In this document: one piece after another, positions 46,001 to 56,193 of the stretch | Position numbering within the stretch: position 1 is the first letter of the stretch | How the letters are laid out: each line of letters begins with the position of its first letter | Assembly: GCF_020662345.1 (NCBI RefSeq) | Contig: NZ_VMOA01000013.1 | Span: 61,550 to 125,549 of the forward strand | Reading direction: 5' to 3' | DNA length: 64,000 bases | DNA from: Methylobacterium sp. W2 | GTDB lineage: Bacteria; Pseudomonadota; Alphaproteobacteria; Rhizobiales; Beijerinckiaceae | Made by a program: the position numbers and the translations under genes | Notes under the pieces: model-generated | Told to the model about the DNA's origin: nothing | Databases searched by the model: none | The model's input: the letters and a program-made list of their open reading frames with translations, nothing else

Positions 46001-47251
46001 ATGAACATCGCCGTCAGTGCCCAGTCGCTCGAAACCGCCCGGGGCGCGCCGCCGGTTCCCCGTCCGGCATCCCCCGCCCATGTCATCCGTGACGATGCCG
46101 AGGCGATCCGGGTCGCCCATGCCCTCGCCGGGGAGTTCCGCGAGGGCGCGTCCGAGCGCGACCAGACCAACCGGCGGCCCTATGCCGAGCTCGACGCGTT
46201 CTCGCAGAGCGGGCTGTGGTCGATCAACGTGCCCAAGGTCTTCGGCGGGCCGGAGGTGTCCTACAAGACTCTGGCGCAGGTCGTCGCCATCATCTCGGCC
46301 GCCGATCCCTCGATCGGCCAGATCTCCCAGAACCATCTGGGCATCGTCGCGGCGATCCGCACGGTGTCGGACCCGGAGCAGCAGGCGCTGCTGTTCGGCG
46401 AAGTCCTGAAGGGCACCCGCTTCGGCAACGCTTTCTCCGAGATCGGTACCCCGCGCGCCACCGACTTCAAGACCCATTTCGTCGATGACGGCGACCACGT
46501 CATCGTGCGTGGCAAGAAGTTCTATGCGACGGGCGCGCTCCTCGCCCATCTCGTCCCCATCGTCGCCCTCGATGGCGAGGGGCGCGCCTGGTACGCCATC
46601 GCCGACAGGGGCGCGCCCGGCCTCACCGTCATCGACGACTGGTCCGCTTTCGGCCAGCGGACCACGGCGAGCGGCACCGTCCTCATCGACGACGTCCGGG
46701 TGCCCAAGACCCATCTCGTCCCGGCCTGGAAGGGCTACGAGCAGCCGCGCTCCGACGGCGCCGTGTTCCAGATCATCCAGGCGGCGGTGGATGCCGGCAT
46801 CGCCCGCGAGGCCATCGACGACACCATCGCCTTCGTCCGTACCAAGACCCGCCCCTGGGTCGATAGCGGCCAGGACCGCGCCTCCGACGACCCCTACACG
46901 ATCCAGGCGATCGGCGAGCTGACGATCCGGCTCCATGCGGCCGAGGCCATCCTCGACCGGGCCGGCCTCGCGTTGGACGAGGCGGTGGCCAACCCGAGCG
47001 CGGAGACGGTCGCGGCGGCCCAGCTCGCGGTCGCCGAATCGAAGGTGCTCACCACGGAGATCGCGGTGCTGGCGAGCAGCAAGCTGTTCGAGCTCGCCGG
47101 CACGCGCTCGACGCTCGCCGAGAGCAACCTCGACCGGCACTGGCGCAACGCCCGCACCCACACCCTCCACGACCCGGTACGCTGGAAATACGCGATCATC
47201 GGCAACCACGCCCTCAACGGGGTCCATCCGCCGTTCCACGCCTGGAGCTGA
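46001..47251 (+). CDS. sfnB: SfnB family sulfur-acquisition oxidoreductase (acyl-CoA dehydrogenase fold)
   Basis: 416 residues from the ATG at 46001 (GGAG 6 nt upstream). Acyl-CoA dehydrogenase/flavin monooxygenase fold: YAELDAFSQSGLWSINVPKVFGGPEVSYKTLAQVV, DPSIGQISQNHLGIVAAIR, GNAFSEIGTPRATDF, GKKFYATGALLAHLVPIVA, and the C-terminal RHWRNARTHTLHDPVRWKY. SfnB proteins take part in organosulfur use in the sfn system; the exact step is not settled. The preceding frame to 45749 crosses the repeat and is not used. Confidence 0.9.
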   Translation: MNIAVSAQSLETARGAPPVPRPASPAHVIRDDAEAIRVAHALAGEFREGASERDQTNRRPYAELDAFSQSGLWSINVPKVFGGPEVSYKTLAQVVAIISAADPSIGQISQNHLGIVAAIRTVSDPEQQALLFGEVLKGTRFGNAFSEIGTPRATDFKTHFVDDGDHVIVRGKKFYATGALLAHLVPIVALDGEGRAWYAIADRGAPGLTVIDDWSAFGQRTTASGTVLIDDVRVPKTHLVPAWKGYEQPRSDGAVFQIIQAAVDAGIAREAIDDTIAFVRTKTRPWVDSGQDRASDDPYTIQAIGELTIRLHAAEAILDRAGLALDEAVANPSAETVAAAQLAVAESKVLTTEIAVLASSKLFELAGTRSTLAESNLDRHWRNARTHTLHDPVRWKYAIIGNHALNGVHPPFHAWS

Positions 47252-47325
47252 CGGGTCGTTCCGAATCGATGGTCCCCTCGGGGCCGACAGTCCCCAGACG
47301 CTCGAAAATCGGCTAGAGGGCGGGC

Positions 47326-48672
47326 ATGACATCCGCCCCCCTCGTCCGCTTCGCACCGTCGCCCACGGGCTTCCTCCATATCGGCAACGCCCGCCCGGCG
47401 CTGCTGAATGCCCTGTTCGCGCGGGCGCGCGGCGGGCGTTTCCTGCTGCGCCTCGACGACACCGATCGGGAGCGCTCCACGGAGGAATTCGCGAGCGCCA
47501 TCGCGGAGGATCTGGCCTGGCTCGGGATCGTCCCCGATCTCTTCATCCGCCAGTCGGACCGCTCCGCCATCCACGACGCGGCGGCCGAGCGGCTGAAGGC
47601 GGCGGGCCGGCTCTATCCCTGCTACGAGACCCAGGACGAACTGGAGCGCCGCCGGCGGCGCCAGCTCGGACGGGGCCAGCCACCGATCTACGACCGCGCC
47701 GCGCTCGGCCTCCGCGATGACGAGCGCGCGGCTTTGGAGGCCGAGGGGCGCACGCCGCATTGGCGCTTCAAGCTCGATGCCCGCACCGTCGCCTGGGACG
47801 ATCTCGTGCGCGGGCCGGCGCATGTGGATTGCGCCTCCCTCTCGGACCCGGTGCTGATCCGCGCCGATGGCAGCTACCTCTACACGCTGCCCTCGGTGGT
47901 GGACGATGCCGAGATGGGGATCACCCATGTCATCCGCGGCGAGGACCACGTCACCAATACCGGCGTGCAGGTGCAGATCTTCGAGGCCCTGGACCAGCCG
48001 GCGCCGATCTTCGGCCACCACAACCTGCTCACCACCGCCGACGGCGAAGGCCTGTCGAAGCGTCTCGGCCACCTGTCGCTCCGGGGCCTGCGCGCGGCGG
48101 GTTACGAGCCCGGCGCGGTGCGCTCGCTTGCCGTGCTCACCGGCTCGGCCGAGGCAGTGCGCGCGGTCCCGGACCTCGACGAACTCGCCGCCCTGGTCGA
48201 CCTCTCCCATATCTCGCGGGCCCCGGCGAAGTTCGACCCGCAGGAGCTCGACGGGCTCAATGCCCGCCTGATCCATGCCATGCCCTATGAGGAGGCGCGC
48301 GAACGCCTTCTCGCGATGGGCATCCCGGAGGAACGCGCGCAGGCGTTCTGGACGGTGATCCAGCCCAACCTCACCAAGGTCGCGGACGCCGCCGAATGGT
48401 GGCGGATCGTAGCAGGAGAGGTGACGCCGATCATCGCGGATGCGGGCTTCGCCGCCGCCGCCCTGGACGTGCTGCCGCCCGAGCCCTGGGACGGCCAGAC
48501 CTGGAAGGCCTGGACCAATGCGGTGAAGGAGCGGACCGGCGCCAAGGGCAAGGGTCTGTTCATGCCGCTCCGCCTCGCCGTGACGGGGCTGGAACACGGG
48601 CCGGACCTGTCGGGGCTGCTGCCGCTCATCGGACGGCAGGTGGTGGTGTCCCGGCTCGGCGGTCGAGGCTAA
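47326..48672 (+). CDS. gltX: Glutamyl-tRNA synthetase
   Basis: 448 residues. Class I motifs: [20 protein letters not shown] (HIGH-type) at 7-26 and the KMSKS-type loop [16 protein letters not shown] about residue 244. [12 protein letters not shown] and [13 protein letters not shown] are further family blocks. Alphaproteobacteria often carry two GltX proteins; this length fits the shorter GltX1 type. Whether it charges tRNA-Gln as well cannot be judged by eye. It is convergent with the chemoreceptor gene. Confidence 0.95.
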   Translation: MTSAPLVRFAPSPTGFLHIGNARPALLNALFARARGGRFLLRLDDTDRERSTEEFASAIAEDLAWLGIVPDLFIRQSDRSAIHDAAAERLKAAGRLYPCYETQDELERRRRRQLGRGQPPIYDRAALGLRDDERAALEAEGRTPHWRFKLDARTVAWDDLVRGPAHVDCASLSDPVLIRADGSYLYTLPSVVDDAEMGITHVIRGEDHVTNTGVQVQIFEALDQPAPIFGHHNLLTTADGEGLSKRLGHLSLRGLRAAGYEPGAVRSLAVLTGSAEAVRAVPDLDELAALVDLSHISRAPAKFDPQELDGLNARLIHAMPYEEARERLLAMGIPEERAQAFWTVIQPNLTKVADAAEWWRIVAGEVTPIIADAGFAAAALDVLPPEPWDGQTWKAWTNAVKERTGAKGKGLFMPLRLAVTGLEHGPDLSGLLPLIGRQVVVSRLGGRG

Positions 48673-48687
48673 GCAGATTTCACAAAC

Positions 48688-48740
48688 AGTGTCGCCGGTT
48701 TTGCGTACAAAAACCTGCGACACTTCAAAAGCCTGAGCGA
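48688..48740. repeat. Dispersed repeat, copy B
   Basis: Reads GTGTCGCCGGTTTTGCGT, then CCTGCGACACTTCAAAAG and CCTGAGC; homologous to copy A at 42810-42860. Confidence 0.45.
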
Positions 48741-48781
48741 GATGAAGCGTTGGCTTGCCGATGCGAACCCGCTGAGGGACG

Positions 48782-48817
48782 TCGGCCCGAATGGCAGCAC
48801 TGTGCCGTTCGGGCCGA
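48782..48817. terminator. Hairpin between convergent gltX and chemoreceptor genes
   Basis: Arms TCGGCCCGAA (48782-48791) and TTCGGGCCGA (48808-48817), extended by GGCA/TGCC pairing across one mismatch, loop about 6 nt. Its place between two converging genes suggests a shared terminator. There is no strong T-run. Confidence 0.55.
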
Positions 48818-48828
48818 ATGTCCTTCGT

Positions 48829-50526
48829 TCAGGCGGCTCTGACGCTGTCGAGGAAGCGGCGGACCTCGCCGTTCAGGTGTTCGGACTGGCGCGAGAGTTC
48901 GCCTGCCGCGCCGAGAACCTGGGACGCGGCGGCCCCCGTCTCCTCGGCGGCTCCGGCGACACCGGAGATGTTGCTCGTCACCTCGCTCGTTCCGGTCGCG
49001 GCCTGGGCCACGTTGCGGACGATCTCCTGGGTCGCCGCCCCCTGCTGTTCCACCGCCGCGGCGATGGTGGTCGCCACCGAGTCGATCTCGCGGATGCGGG
49101 CCGTGATGGAGGCGATGGCCGAGACCGCCTCGCCGGTGGCACCCTGGATCTGGGCGATCTGGCTGGAGATCTCGTCGGTGGCCCGCGCCGTCTGGCTGGC
49201 CAGTTCCTTGACCTCCGTGGCCACCACGGCAAAGCCCCGGCCGGCTTCCCCCGCTCGGGCCGCCTCGATGGTGGCGTTGAGGGCGAGAAGGTTGGTCTGG
49301 GCCGCGATGTTCGAGATCAGGCCGACGACGTCGCCGACGCGGGAGGCCGCCTGGGACAGGGTCTGCACCAGGGGCGCGGTCCGGTCGGCCTCCGTCACGG
49401 CGCCCTGAGCGAGATTGGCCGATCCGCTGACCTGCCGGCCGATCTCCTGCACGGAGACGCCGAGTTCCTCGGCTGCCGCGGCGACGGTGTTGACGTTGGT
49501 GGCGGCTTCCTCGGCGGCGGCGGCCACGGTCATGGACTGGCTGGCGGTTTGCGTGGCGGTGGAGGTCATGGTCTGGGCGGTGGCTTGGAGTTCGGTCGCG
49601 GAGGCCGAGACCATCTCGATGATGCCGCCGACGGCACCCTCGAAGCTGTCGGCCATCGCGATCATCGTGCGCTTGCGTTCCACCTGGGCGGCGTCTTCGG
49701 CGATGCGCCGGATCTCGGCCTCCTCGGCGGCCTTGCGGGCGACCATGGCCTTGATCTGCTCCACCGCCTTGCCCACGGCGCCGATCTCGTCACCGCGCTT
49801 GGCTTCGGCGATCTCGGCATCGATGTCGCCCTGCGCCATCCGCTGCAGGACCGAAACGAGATGGCCCAGCGGACGGGTGATGCCGGTCGTGACGATGAGG
49901 CCGGCCAGGATCACGGTGACGGTGAGGCCGATGGCCGCGATGGCGATCAGACGCTGGATGGTGTCGGCCACTTCCGCTTCGAGCGTGTGCTTGCCGGCCT
50001 GCATCTCCTCCGTGATCCGCTGGGTACGTTCTTCGAGGAGAGCGATCAGCTTGATCCGGGCGGGCTGGCCTTCCTCCTGGACGATCTGCATGGCACGGTC
50101 ATTCTCATTGCGGAGCCCCAATTCGGTCGCACGGTTCAGGATGGAGAAGTAATAAACTGCCATATGCTGAACATCCAGGGCAATTTTACGGCGCTCGGGT
50201 GTATCGGCGAGAGCAATCAGCTTATCCAGTGACGCCATGAGCGCGGTATTCAATTTGGTATACTTAAGTTTATAATCAGCCAGGCGATCTTGGCGGGTCT
50301 CCAAGATGATGTTGCGGTTGAGCAGGGTTGCGTCCACGAGGTTGTACTGCGCCCGCAGGTAATTCTCCTGCCGAACGGTCAGGACGTCGGCGACGTGCTT
50401 CGTCTGTTCGGCCACGCTGATCAGCGCGGAGCGTGCGTAAACCACCAGCCCGATCGCCATGATGCCCATCAGGGCAAGGGGAAGCGCAATTTTCAGAATG
50501 ACGCTGATGTGACTGACGAACCGCAT
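48829..50526 (-). CDS. Methyl-accepting chemotaxis protein
   Basis: 565 residues from the ATG at 50526 (GGAGA 6 nt upstream). TM1 is about 8-27, a helical-bundle sensor region of about 150 residues follows, TM2 about 190-212 ([24 protein letters not shown]), then HAMP and the signalling domain whose tip reads [38 protein letters not shown]. The sensor is a four-helix-bundle type with no recognisable ligand motif. No che genes are near, so it is an isolated receptor. Confidence 0.93.
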   Translation of the reverse strand: MRFVSHISVILKIALPLALMGIMAIGLVVYARSALISVAEQTKHVADVLTVRQENYLRAQYNLVDATLLNRNIILETRQDRLADYKLKYTKLNTALMASLDKLIALADTPERRKIALDVQHMAVYYFSILNRATELGLRNENDRAMQIVQEEGQPARIKLIALLEERTQRITEEMQAGKHTLEAEVADTIQRLIAIAAIGLTVTVILAGLIVTTGITRPLGHLVSVLQRMAQGDIDAEIAEAKRGDEIGAVGKAVEQIKAMVARKAAEEAEIRRIAEDAAQVERKRTMIAMADSFEGAVGGIIEMVSASATELQATAQTMTSTATQTASQSMTVAAAAEEAATNVNTVAAAAEELGVSVQEIGRQVSGSANLAQGAVTEADRTAPLVQTLSQAASRVGDVVGLISNIAAQTNLLALNATIEAARAGEAGRGFAVVATEVKELASQTARATDEISSQIAQIQGATGEAVSAIASITARIREIDSVATTIAAAVEQQGAATQEIVRNVAQAATGTSEVTSNISGVAGAAEETGAAASQVLGAAGELSRQSEHLNGEVRRFLDSVRAA

Positions 50527-50976
50527 CGCTCTCTCCAAGTCCTATGAACTATTTTGCAAATTATACCCAAATAAGATTTAACGTTTATAGCTTAAAGAAC
50601 GATTAATAACGGTAGCTATACAAATAATCGGTATTTAAAAATAATACTTACTTCGACTTTCCCCGGATGAAGTCAAATCGTTGGGTGTGGCGCCATTGGT
50701 GAGGATTGGGTCAGAAGACAGCATCGTATCGCGCATCGCACGCGGCGCGACGAGGTCGCCTGCACGGTGCTGTCGGCGGTCACGGAATGCGGGGTTACTA
50801 TCGGGCGGACGGTTTGCCCGCCGATGATCATACCGTGTGCGGTGAGGCGATCCCCTCATCACGCACCGGGCGTCCCGGGACGGACGGGACGGATAGGGGA
50901 CCGCGTCCCTGCCCGGAACATGCCGCGATACCGGGTCCGCAGCCTGTTGGTTCGAGGCCGTCGGAGGTCGCGTGGA
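50527..50976. other. Intergenic region, 450 nt, AT-rich in the half next to the chemoreceptor
   Basis: Upstream of the chemoreceptor (minus). A -10-like TATAAT is present on the minus strand at 50560-50565, about 34 nt before the start codon; no matching -35 is clear. The part 50700-50976 is GC-rich and holds no supported gene. Confidence 0.45.
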
Positions 50977-52248
50977 TCAGGCGATCCGCGACACCAGGAT
51001 CTTGTCCACGCGGCGCCCGTCGAGATCCACCACCTCGAAGCGCCAGCCGGCGATGTCGCAGGTCTCGCCGGTCTCCGGCAGGCGCTGCAGCTTGGCGATG
51101 ACGAGGCCGGCGGCGGTCTCGTAATCCCGGCTCGATTCGATCTTGATGCCGAGCTGGTCGGCCATCTCGTCCACCGGCATCCAGCCGGCGATGAGCCAGG
51201 ACCCGTCCTGGCGCTGCACCGCCTCGGGCTCGGAATCCTCCGAATGGAACGCGCCGGCAATGGCGTCGAGGATGTCGGCCGGGGTCACGAGCCCGTCGAA
51301 ATGGCCGTACTCGTCATGGACCAGGGCCATCGGCACCTCCGCCGCCTGGAGGGCGGTGAGGGCGTCGAGAGCGTCCAGGGTGTCGGGCAGCACCGGGGCG
51401 CTGCGGATATAGGCGCGCAGGTCGAACCGCTCGTTCTCGATGAGTGCTTTGACCAGTTCGCGCACCTGCACGACGCCGAGCATGTTGTCCGGATTGCCCT
51501 CGCCGACCGGGATGCGCGAATGCGGGCTCGACACCAGCATGGCGCGGATCTCCTCCGGCTCTTTGTCGAGGTCGATCCAGTGGACGTCGGTGCGCGGGGT
51601 CATGACACCCCGCACGGCGCGGTCGCCGAGGCGCAGCACGCCGGCGATCATCTTGCGCTCGTCGGTCTCGATCACCCCCGCCGTCTCGGCCTCCGCGACG
51701 ATGGTGCGGATCTCCTCCTCGGTAACGGCGCTGGCGCTGGAGGCTTCCTGCCCGAATACCCGGAACACCGCGCGGGTGGAGGCGTCGAGAAGCCAGACCG
51801 CCGGAAGCGCGATCCGCGAGATCAGGCGCATCGGCCGGGCGACGAAACAGGCGATGCCCTCCGGGTCACGCAGGGCCACGTGTTTGGGCACGAGTTCGCC
51901 GATGATCACCGACAGATAGGTGATGATGGCGATGACGATCCCGTAGCCGAGAGGATCGGCCACCGGTTTCGACAGGCCCGCCTCGGACAGGATCTCGGTG
52001 AGGCGCTCGCCGAGGGCCGCGCCGGAGACGGCGCCGGACAGGATGCCGACGAGGGTGATGCCGATCTGGACGGCGGAGAGGAAGCGTCCCGGATCCTCCG
52101 CCAGGGTCAGCGCGGCCTGAGCGCCGGGCCGGCGCGCCTCCACCATCATCCGCAGCCGTGTCTTGCGTGACGAGACGACGGCGAGTTCGGACAGCGCGAA
52201 GGCCCCGTTGAGGGCGATCAGGGCGACGGCGACGGCGAGCTCGAACAC
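50977..52248 (-). CDS. CNNM/HlyC/CorC family transporter (DUF21-CBS protein)
   Basis: 423 residues. The N-terminal DUF21 membrane domain (about 1-170) has several helices and FALSELAVVSSRKTRLRMM, VQIGITLVGILSGAVSGAALGE and IIGELVPKHVALRDPE. Two CBS motifs follow (VRGVMTPRTDVHWIDLD, VLPDTLDALDALTALQAAEVPMALVHDEYGHFDGLVTPADIL) and a CorC/HlyC C-terminal domain (GSWLIAGWMPVDEMADQLGI). Relatives mediate Mg or Na/Mg transport; older names call them hemolysins. Confidence 0.92.
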   Translation of the reverse strand: MFELAVAVALIALNGAFALSELAVVSSRKTRLRMMVEARRPGAQAALTLAEDPGRFLSAVQIGITLVGILSGAVSGAALGERLTEILSEAGLSKPVADPLGYGIVIAIITYLSVIIGELVPKHVALRDPEGIACFVARPMRLISRIALPAVWLLDASTRAVFRVFGQEASSASAVTEEEIRTIVAEAETAGVIETDERKMIAGVLRLGDRAVRGVMTPRTDVHWIDLDKEPEEIRAMLVSSPHSRIPVGEGNPDNMLGVVQVRELVKALIENERFDLRAYIRSAPVLPDTLDALDALTALQAAEVPMALVHDEYGHFDGLVTPADILDAIAGAFHSEDSEPEAVQRQDGSWLIAGWMPVDEMADQLGIKIESSRDYETAAGLVIAKLQRLPETGETCDIAGWRFEVVDLDGRRVDKILVSRIA

Positions 52249-52403
52249 GTTCGGTTCCGTAAGCCGGAGCCGCTTGGACCAAGCGAGCCGGACTTCCTTG
52301 GTTGGCGGCGATGACTCGCCCGTTGCTCAGTTGGCGGCGATCGCTCGCCTGTCGCTTCGGTGAGCGGCGACGAGCGACTAGATGGGCGGTCGCGGCGGGC
52401 GGG

Positions 52404-53633
52404 TCAACGGTCGGGGTCGGACGACGGACCCGGAACGAGGGGGGCCAGGCGTGACAGATGGAGCGCGATGGCCAGCGCGAGACCGTAGAGGCCGCCGAAG
52501 AAGGCGACGACCCCCGACCATCCCGCATGTTCGAAGAACCAGCCCCCCGCCGTGCCGAGCACCGACGAGCCCAGGTAATACAGACACAGATAGACCGAGG
52601 AGGCCTGCGCCCGGTCGCGCAGGGCCCGCCGCCCGATCCAGGAACTCGCCACCGAATGGGCGCCGAAGAAGCTGACCGTGACCACGACGATGCCGGCGAT
52701 GATGAGGGGAAGGCGCTCGGACAGGGTCATCAGGATGCCGACGAGGCCGAGCAGGATCGCGAGCCACAGCACCCTGCGCCGCCCGAGCCGGCTGGCGACC
52801 TCGCCGGTCACCGCCGAGCTGAACGTGCCGGCCAGATAGACCACGAAGATCGCGCCGATGGCCGATTGGCTGAGGTTGTAGGGCGGGTCGAGCAGGCGGA
52901 AGCCGACATAATTGTAGACGCTGACGAAGCCGCCCATGAGCAGGAACGCTTCAGCGAAGAGCCAGGGCAGGCCCGGATCGCGGAAATGCTGGCCGAACGT
53001 GCCCGGAACCTGGCGCCAGCGCATCCGGTTCGCGAGGAAGCGCCGCGATGGCGGCAGGCCGCGCCAGAACAGGATGGCGGCAAAAAGGGCCAGAACCCCG
53101 ATGGTCCCAAGACCCACCCGCCACGAGGCATGGTCGGTGATGATGCCGGCGATCAGTCGCCCGACCATGCCGCCCATGGCGTTGCCGCCGATGAGGAGCC
53201 CCATGGACAGGCCGATGGCGCGGGAATCCATTTCCTCGCTGAGATAGGCCATCGCGACCGCCGGCAGGCCGCTCGCCGCGAGTCCGGTGAGCGCGCGCAG
53301 GGCCAGGAACCCGTGCCAGCTCGGCACGATCACGGCGATGAGGGTGAGGATCGCCGAGGCGAAGAGGGAGGCGACCATGATCGGCTTGCGCCCCCACACC
53401 TCGGAGAGCGGGCTGACGACGAGGAGCGCCAGGGCCAGCATCGCGCAGGGGAGCGACAGCGACAGGCTGCTCTCGGCCGGCGAGACGTGGAACTCATCGG
53501 CGAAGACCGGCATCAGCGGCTGGACGCTGTAGAGCACGGCGAAGGTGGAGAAGCCCGCGGCGAACAAAGCGAGCGTGGTCCGACGAAAGATCGGCGTCCC
53601 CGCCGTGATCAGGCGGTCGCTCTCCTCGGCCAT
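52404..53633 (-). CDS. MFS transporter (arabinose-efflux-like)
   Basis: 409 residues from the ATG at 53633 (MAEESDRLITAGTP; GGAG about 10 nt upstream). Twelve hydrophobic segments. The MFS motif after TM2 is VVSPLSEVWGRKPIMVAS and the opening VLYSVQPLMPVFADEFHVSPAESSLSLS is typical of the YnfM/arabinose-efflux subgroup. Substrate unknown. It stands between the CorC-like and OmpA genes on the same strand. Confidence 0.88.
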   Translation of the reverse strand: MAEESDRLITAGTPIFRRTTLALFAAGFSTFAVLYSVQPLMPVFADEFHVSPAESSLSLSLPCAMLALALLVVSPLSEVWGRKPIMVASLFASAILTLIAVIVPSWHGFLALRALTGLAASGLPAVAMAYLSEEMDSRAIGLSMGLLIGGNAMGGMVGRLIAGIITDHASWRVGLGTIGVLALFAAILFWRGLPPSRRFLANRMRWRQVPGTFGQHFRDPGLPWLFAEAFLLMGGFVSVYNYVGFRLLDPPYNLSQSAIGAIFVVYLAGTFSSAVTGEVASRLGRRRVLWLAILLGLVGILMTLSERLPLIIAGIVVVTVSFFGAHSVASSWIGRRALRDRAQASSVYLCLYYLGSSVLGTAGGWFFEHAGWSGVVAFFGGLYGLALAIALHLSRLAPLVPGPSSDPDR

Positions 53634-53804
53634 GGTCGCCGGTCTCCTTGAGTGTCGCGCGCTCGCGGGGGCGGTGACGCGCTTTGCGGGAGTGTTGGGG
53701 AAGCACGGAACGGCGCGGGCCGCACCCCTCTTTCGAGACATGCGGCCCGTGACGTCACGACAATGCGGCCAAGCTGAATTACTTGGCCGACTTGCCGGTA
53801 CAAC

Positions 53805-55967
53805 TTACTTGGGCGGCGCCTCGGCGGCCTCGCCCTGCTGCTGGATCAGCGGGGTGATGCGGCGCACCGTGACCCGACGGTTCTCCCGCGAGGCGTCCTG
53901 GGTGTTCACCTTGAGGGATTGCTCACCGTAGCCCTGGGTGGTGAGGTTCTCCGGCGGCACCTGGAAGTTCTGGCTGAGCACCGTGGCCACCGACTGGGCG
54001 CGACGATCCGAGAGCGACAGGTTGTCGACCTCGCTGCCCACCGCATCGGTGTAGCCCTCGATGAGGAACACTTCCTGCGGGTTGGCCTTCACCGCCTGGT
54101 TGATCGCCGCCGCGATGTTGCCGAGCCGCGAGGCCTGGTCCGGCGTCACGTCGAACGATCCGGTATCGAAGGTGATCGTGTCGATGTCGACGCTGCGCAT
54201 CCGTGCCCGCAGCTGCGGGCTGTAACGCACCTGATCGAGGGTGTAGCGCCGATCCACCGCCGCCACCGGCGGGGCGGACAGGGCCTCGTAGACCTGCCGT
54301 TCGTCGGCGCCTTCGTAGTTCACCACGTAGCGGTCGCGGGGAATGCGGATGTCCGGCGGCGGCAGATCGACCACGTCCTCGTAGATGGGACGCTGCGGAC
54401 CACCGAAGCCGTTATCGATGATCACGACCTCGCGCCCGTCGCGGAAGCGGCGCGAACGGCGCACGAGGCGGCCGTCATCATCCACCACGGTGACGATCTG
54501 GATGCCGCCCGGACGGTCGAGATAGGTGATCGTGTCGCCGCCACGGCGCTCGCTGCGATAGGCGCCGCGGTCGAGATAGCGGAAGCGCTCGTTCTCGTCG
54601 TGCCGGATGAAGTAATTGTCGCGATCCCGCACGATGATGCGGCCGGGCTCGCGGATATAGGTCCGCCCGCCTTCGTTGAACTCGCGCCGGTCGCGACGGA
54701 CTTCGTCGTAGCTGCGCACGTCGTTGCCACGGAAGCCGCCCTCGACATAGCCGGGCCGGCCCGGACGGTTGAACACGTCGCGGCGATCACGCTCGTCCTT
54801 GCGCTCGAAAGCCTCGCGGCGTTCGCGGTCGCGCCGCTCGATCTCGCTGCGCCGCTCGGGATCACCCGCCGTCGGGCGGTTTGGGCTACCGGGCCGGTTG
54901 TCGTCCGCTCCGCGCCTGTCGTCCGGCCCACGCCGGTCGTCTGGCCCGCGCCGGTCATCCGCTCCACGCTTGTCGTCCGGCCCGCGCCGGTCATCACGGT
55001 CGCTCTTCTCCTGCGCCTGACCCGGCGGGACGAACGGCTTTCCCGGAACACCGGGGCGTGCATTGGGAGCGGGCTTCGCGTCGGGGGCTTTCGTCTCAGG
55101 TGTCTTGGCGTCCGGGGTCTTGGCGTCCGGCGTCCTGGCATCCGGTGTCTTGCCATCCGGAGTCGCGTCCGGCCCACCACGACGGACGGGATCGGCCTTG
55201 TCGTTCCGGTCCGGCCTGCCCTCACGCTCGGGCTTGTCCCCGCGGTCTGGCTTGCTGCTCGGATCAGTCTTGCTGCTCGGATCGGGTCTTTCGCCACGCT
55301 CGGGCTTGGCGCTCCTGTCCGGCTTGTCGCTGCGGTCTGGCCTTTCGGGCCTGTCCGGCTTCTCGTTCCGGTCGGGTCTGTCGCCACGCTCGGGGCGGGC
55401 GGGACGATCGGGCGTCGCGTCGCGCTCGGGAGCGGCCGGGGCACGCTCGCGCGGGGCCGGAGCTTCCTTCGGCGCCGGCTTGGCGGGGGCCGGATCGGGA
55501 GTGCGCTCGCGTGCGGCCGGAGGGGCCGGCCGTTCGGCCGGTGCGCGGTCGGGTTTTTCGGGACGCTCGGGGCGATCAGGACGCTCGGGGCGGACAGGCC
55601 GCTCGGCCGGGGCGCGCTCTTCTCGGGCGGGGGCCTTCTCCTGGCGCGGCTCGGGACGTTCGGCTCTCTCAGGGCGTTCGGCGCGCTCGGGGCGCTCCGC
55701 CCTGTCCGGACGTTCGGCGCGCTCAGGACGTTCGGCCCTGTCCGGGCGCTCTGCGCGCTCCGGACGCTCGGCTCTCTCCGGCCTGCCCGCACCGCCACGG
55801 GGGGCATCGCCGCCTCCGCGCGGGTCGCCGCGCTCGGCTCCCGGACCCGCCTGCGCGAGCAGCATCACGCCCGATCCGCCTGTGTGGGGGCTGGCCGAGA
55901 GCGGGCCCGATAGGATCAGGGCCGGTAGCATGGTGCTGGTCAGAAAGAGAAGGCGGGTGGTCCGCAT
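53805..55967 (-). CDS. OmpA-family outer-membrane protein with long charged repeat region
   Basis: 720 residues. A signal peptide (MRTTRLLFLTSTMLPALILSG) is followed by about 350 residues of low complexity: RPERAE/RPDRAE hexamers at 62-106, Pro-rich stretches, TPDAK repeats and DDRRGP repeats. A middle domain (about 390-590) includes EGGFRGNDVRSYDEVRRDRREFN and RYLDRGAYRSERRGGDTITYLDRPGG. The OmpA peptidoglycan-binding domain is at the end, with EGYTDAVGSEVDNLSLSDRRAQ and TTQGYGEQSLKVNT. It probably links the outer membrane to the wall; the charged region may span the periplasm. Confidence 0.88.
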   Translation of the reverse strand: MRTTRLLFLTSTMLPALILSGPLSASPHTGGSGVMLLAQAGPGAERGDPRGGGDAPRGGAGRPERAERPERAERPDRAERPERAERPDRAERPERAERPERAERPEPRQEKAPAREERAPAERPVRPERPDRPERPEKPDRAPAERPAPPAARERTPDPAPAKPAPKEAPAPRERAPAAPERDATPDRPARPERGDRPDRNEKPDRPERPDRSDKPDRSAKPERGERPDPSSKTDPSSKPDRGDKPEREGRPDRNDKADPVRRGGPDATPDGKTPDARTPDAKTPDAKTPETKAPDAKPAPNARPGVPGKPFVPPGQAQEKSDRDDRRGPDDKRGADDRRGPDDRRGPDDRRGADDNRPGSPNRPTAGDPERRSEIERRDRERREAFERKDERDRRDVFNRPGRPGYVEGGFRGNDVRSYDEVRRDRREFNEGGRTYIREPGRIIVRDRDNYFIRHDENERFRYLDRGAYRSERRGGDTITYLDRPGGIQIVTVVDDDGRLVRRSRRFRDGREVVIIDNGFGGPQRPIYEDVVDLPPPDIRIPRDRYVVNYEGADERQVYEALSAPPVAAVDRRYTLDQVRYSPQLRARMRSVDIDTITFDTGSFDVTPDQASRLGNIAAAINQAVKANPQEVFLIEGYTDAVGSEVDNLSLSDRRAQSVATVLSQNFQVPPENLTTQGYGEQSLKVNTQDASRENRRVTVRRITPLIQQQGEAAEAPPK
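55650..55784 (-). repeat. Coding tandem repeat, RPERAE/RPDRAE hexamers
   Basis: About seven tandem 18-nt units, each encoding RP(E/D)RAE, inside the OmpA-family gene. Neighbouring units differ at silent positions, so the array is old enough to have diverged at the DNA level while keeping its protein pattern. Confidence 0.8.
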
Positions 55968-56193
55968 GGATGGTCACTCACAAACGTGGATGTGGCCATC
56001 GGAACCGAATGGAGCCCGGATGGTTCCGGATTCCTTGCCGGACCGTCCGCCCGTGATCCGCAATCGTGACACGGAGTTGGCGGAGCTGATGGAGAAAGTC
56101 TTTCGCCCTCAGTCGGTTATGGGACGCGTCGCCGGGGTCGCTTGACGTCGCGACGGGAGCGGCGATTGTCGCTCGCCCGTTTGTGGATTTCCG

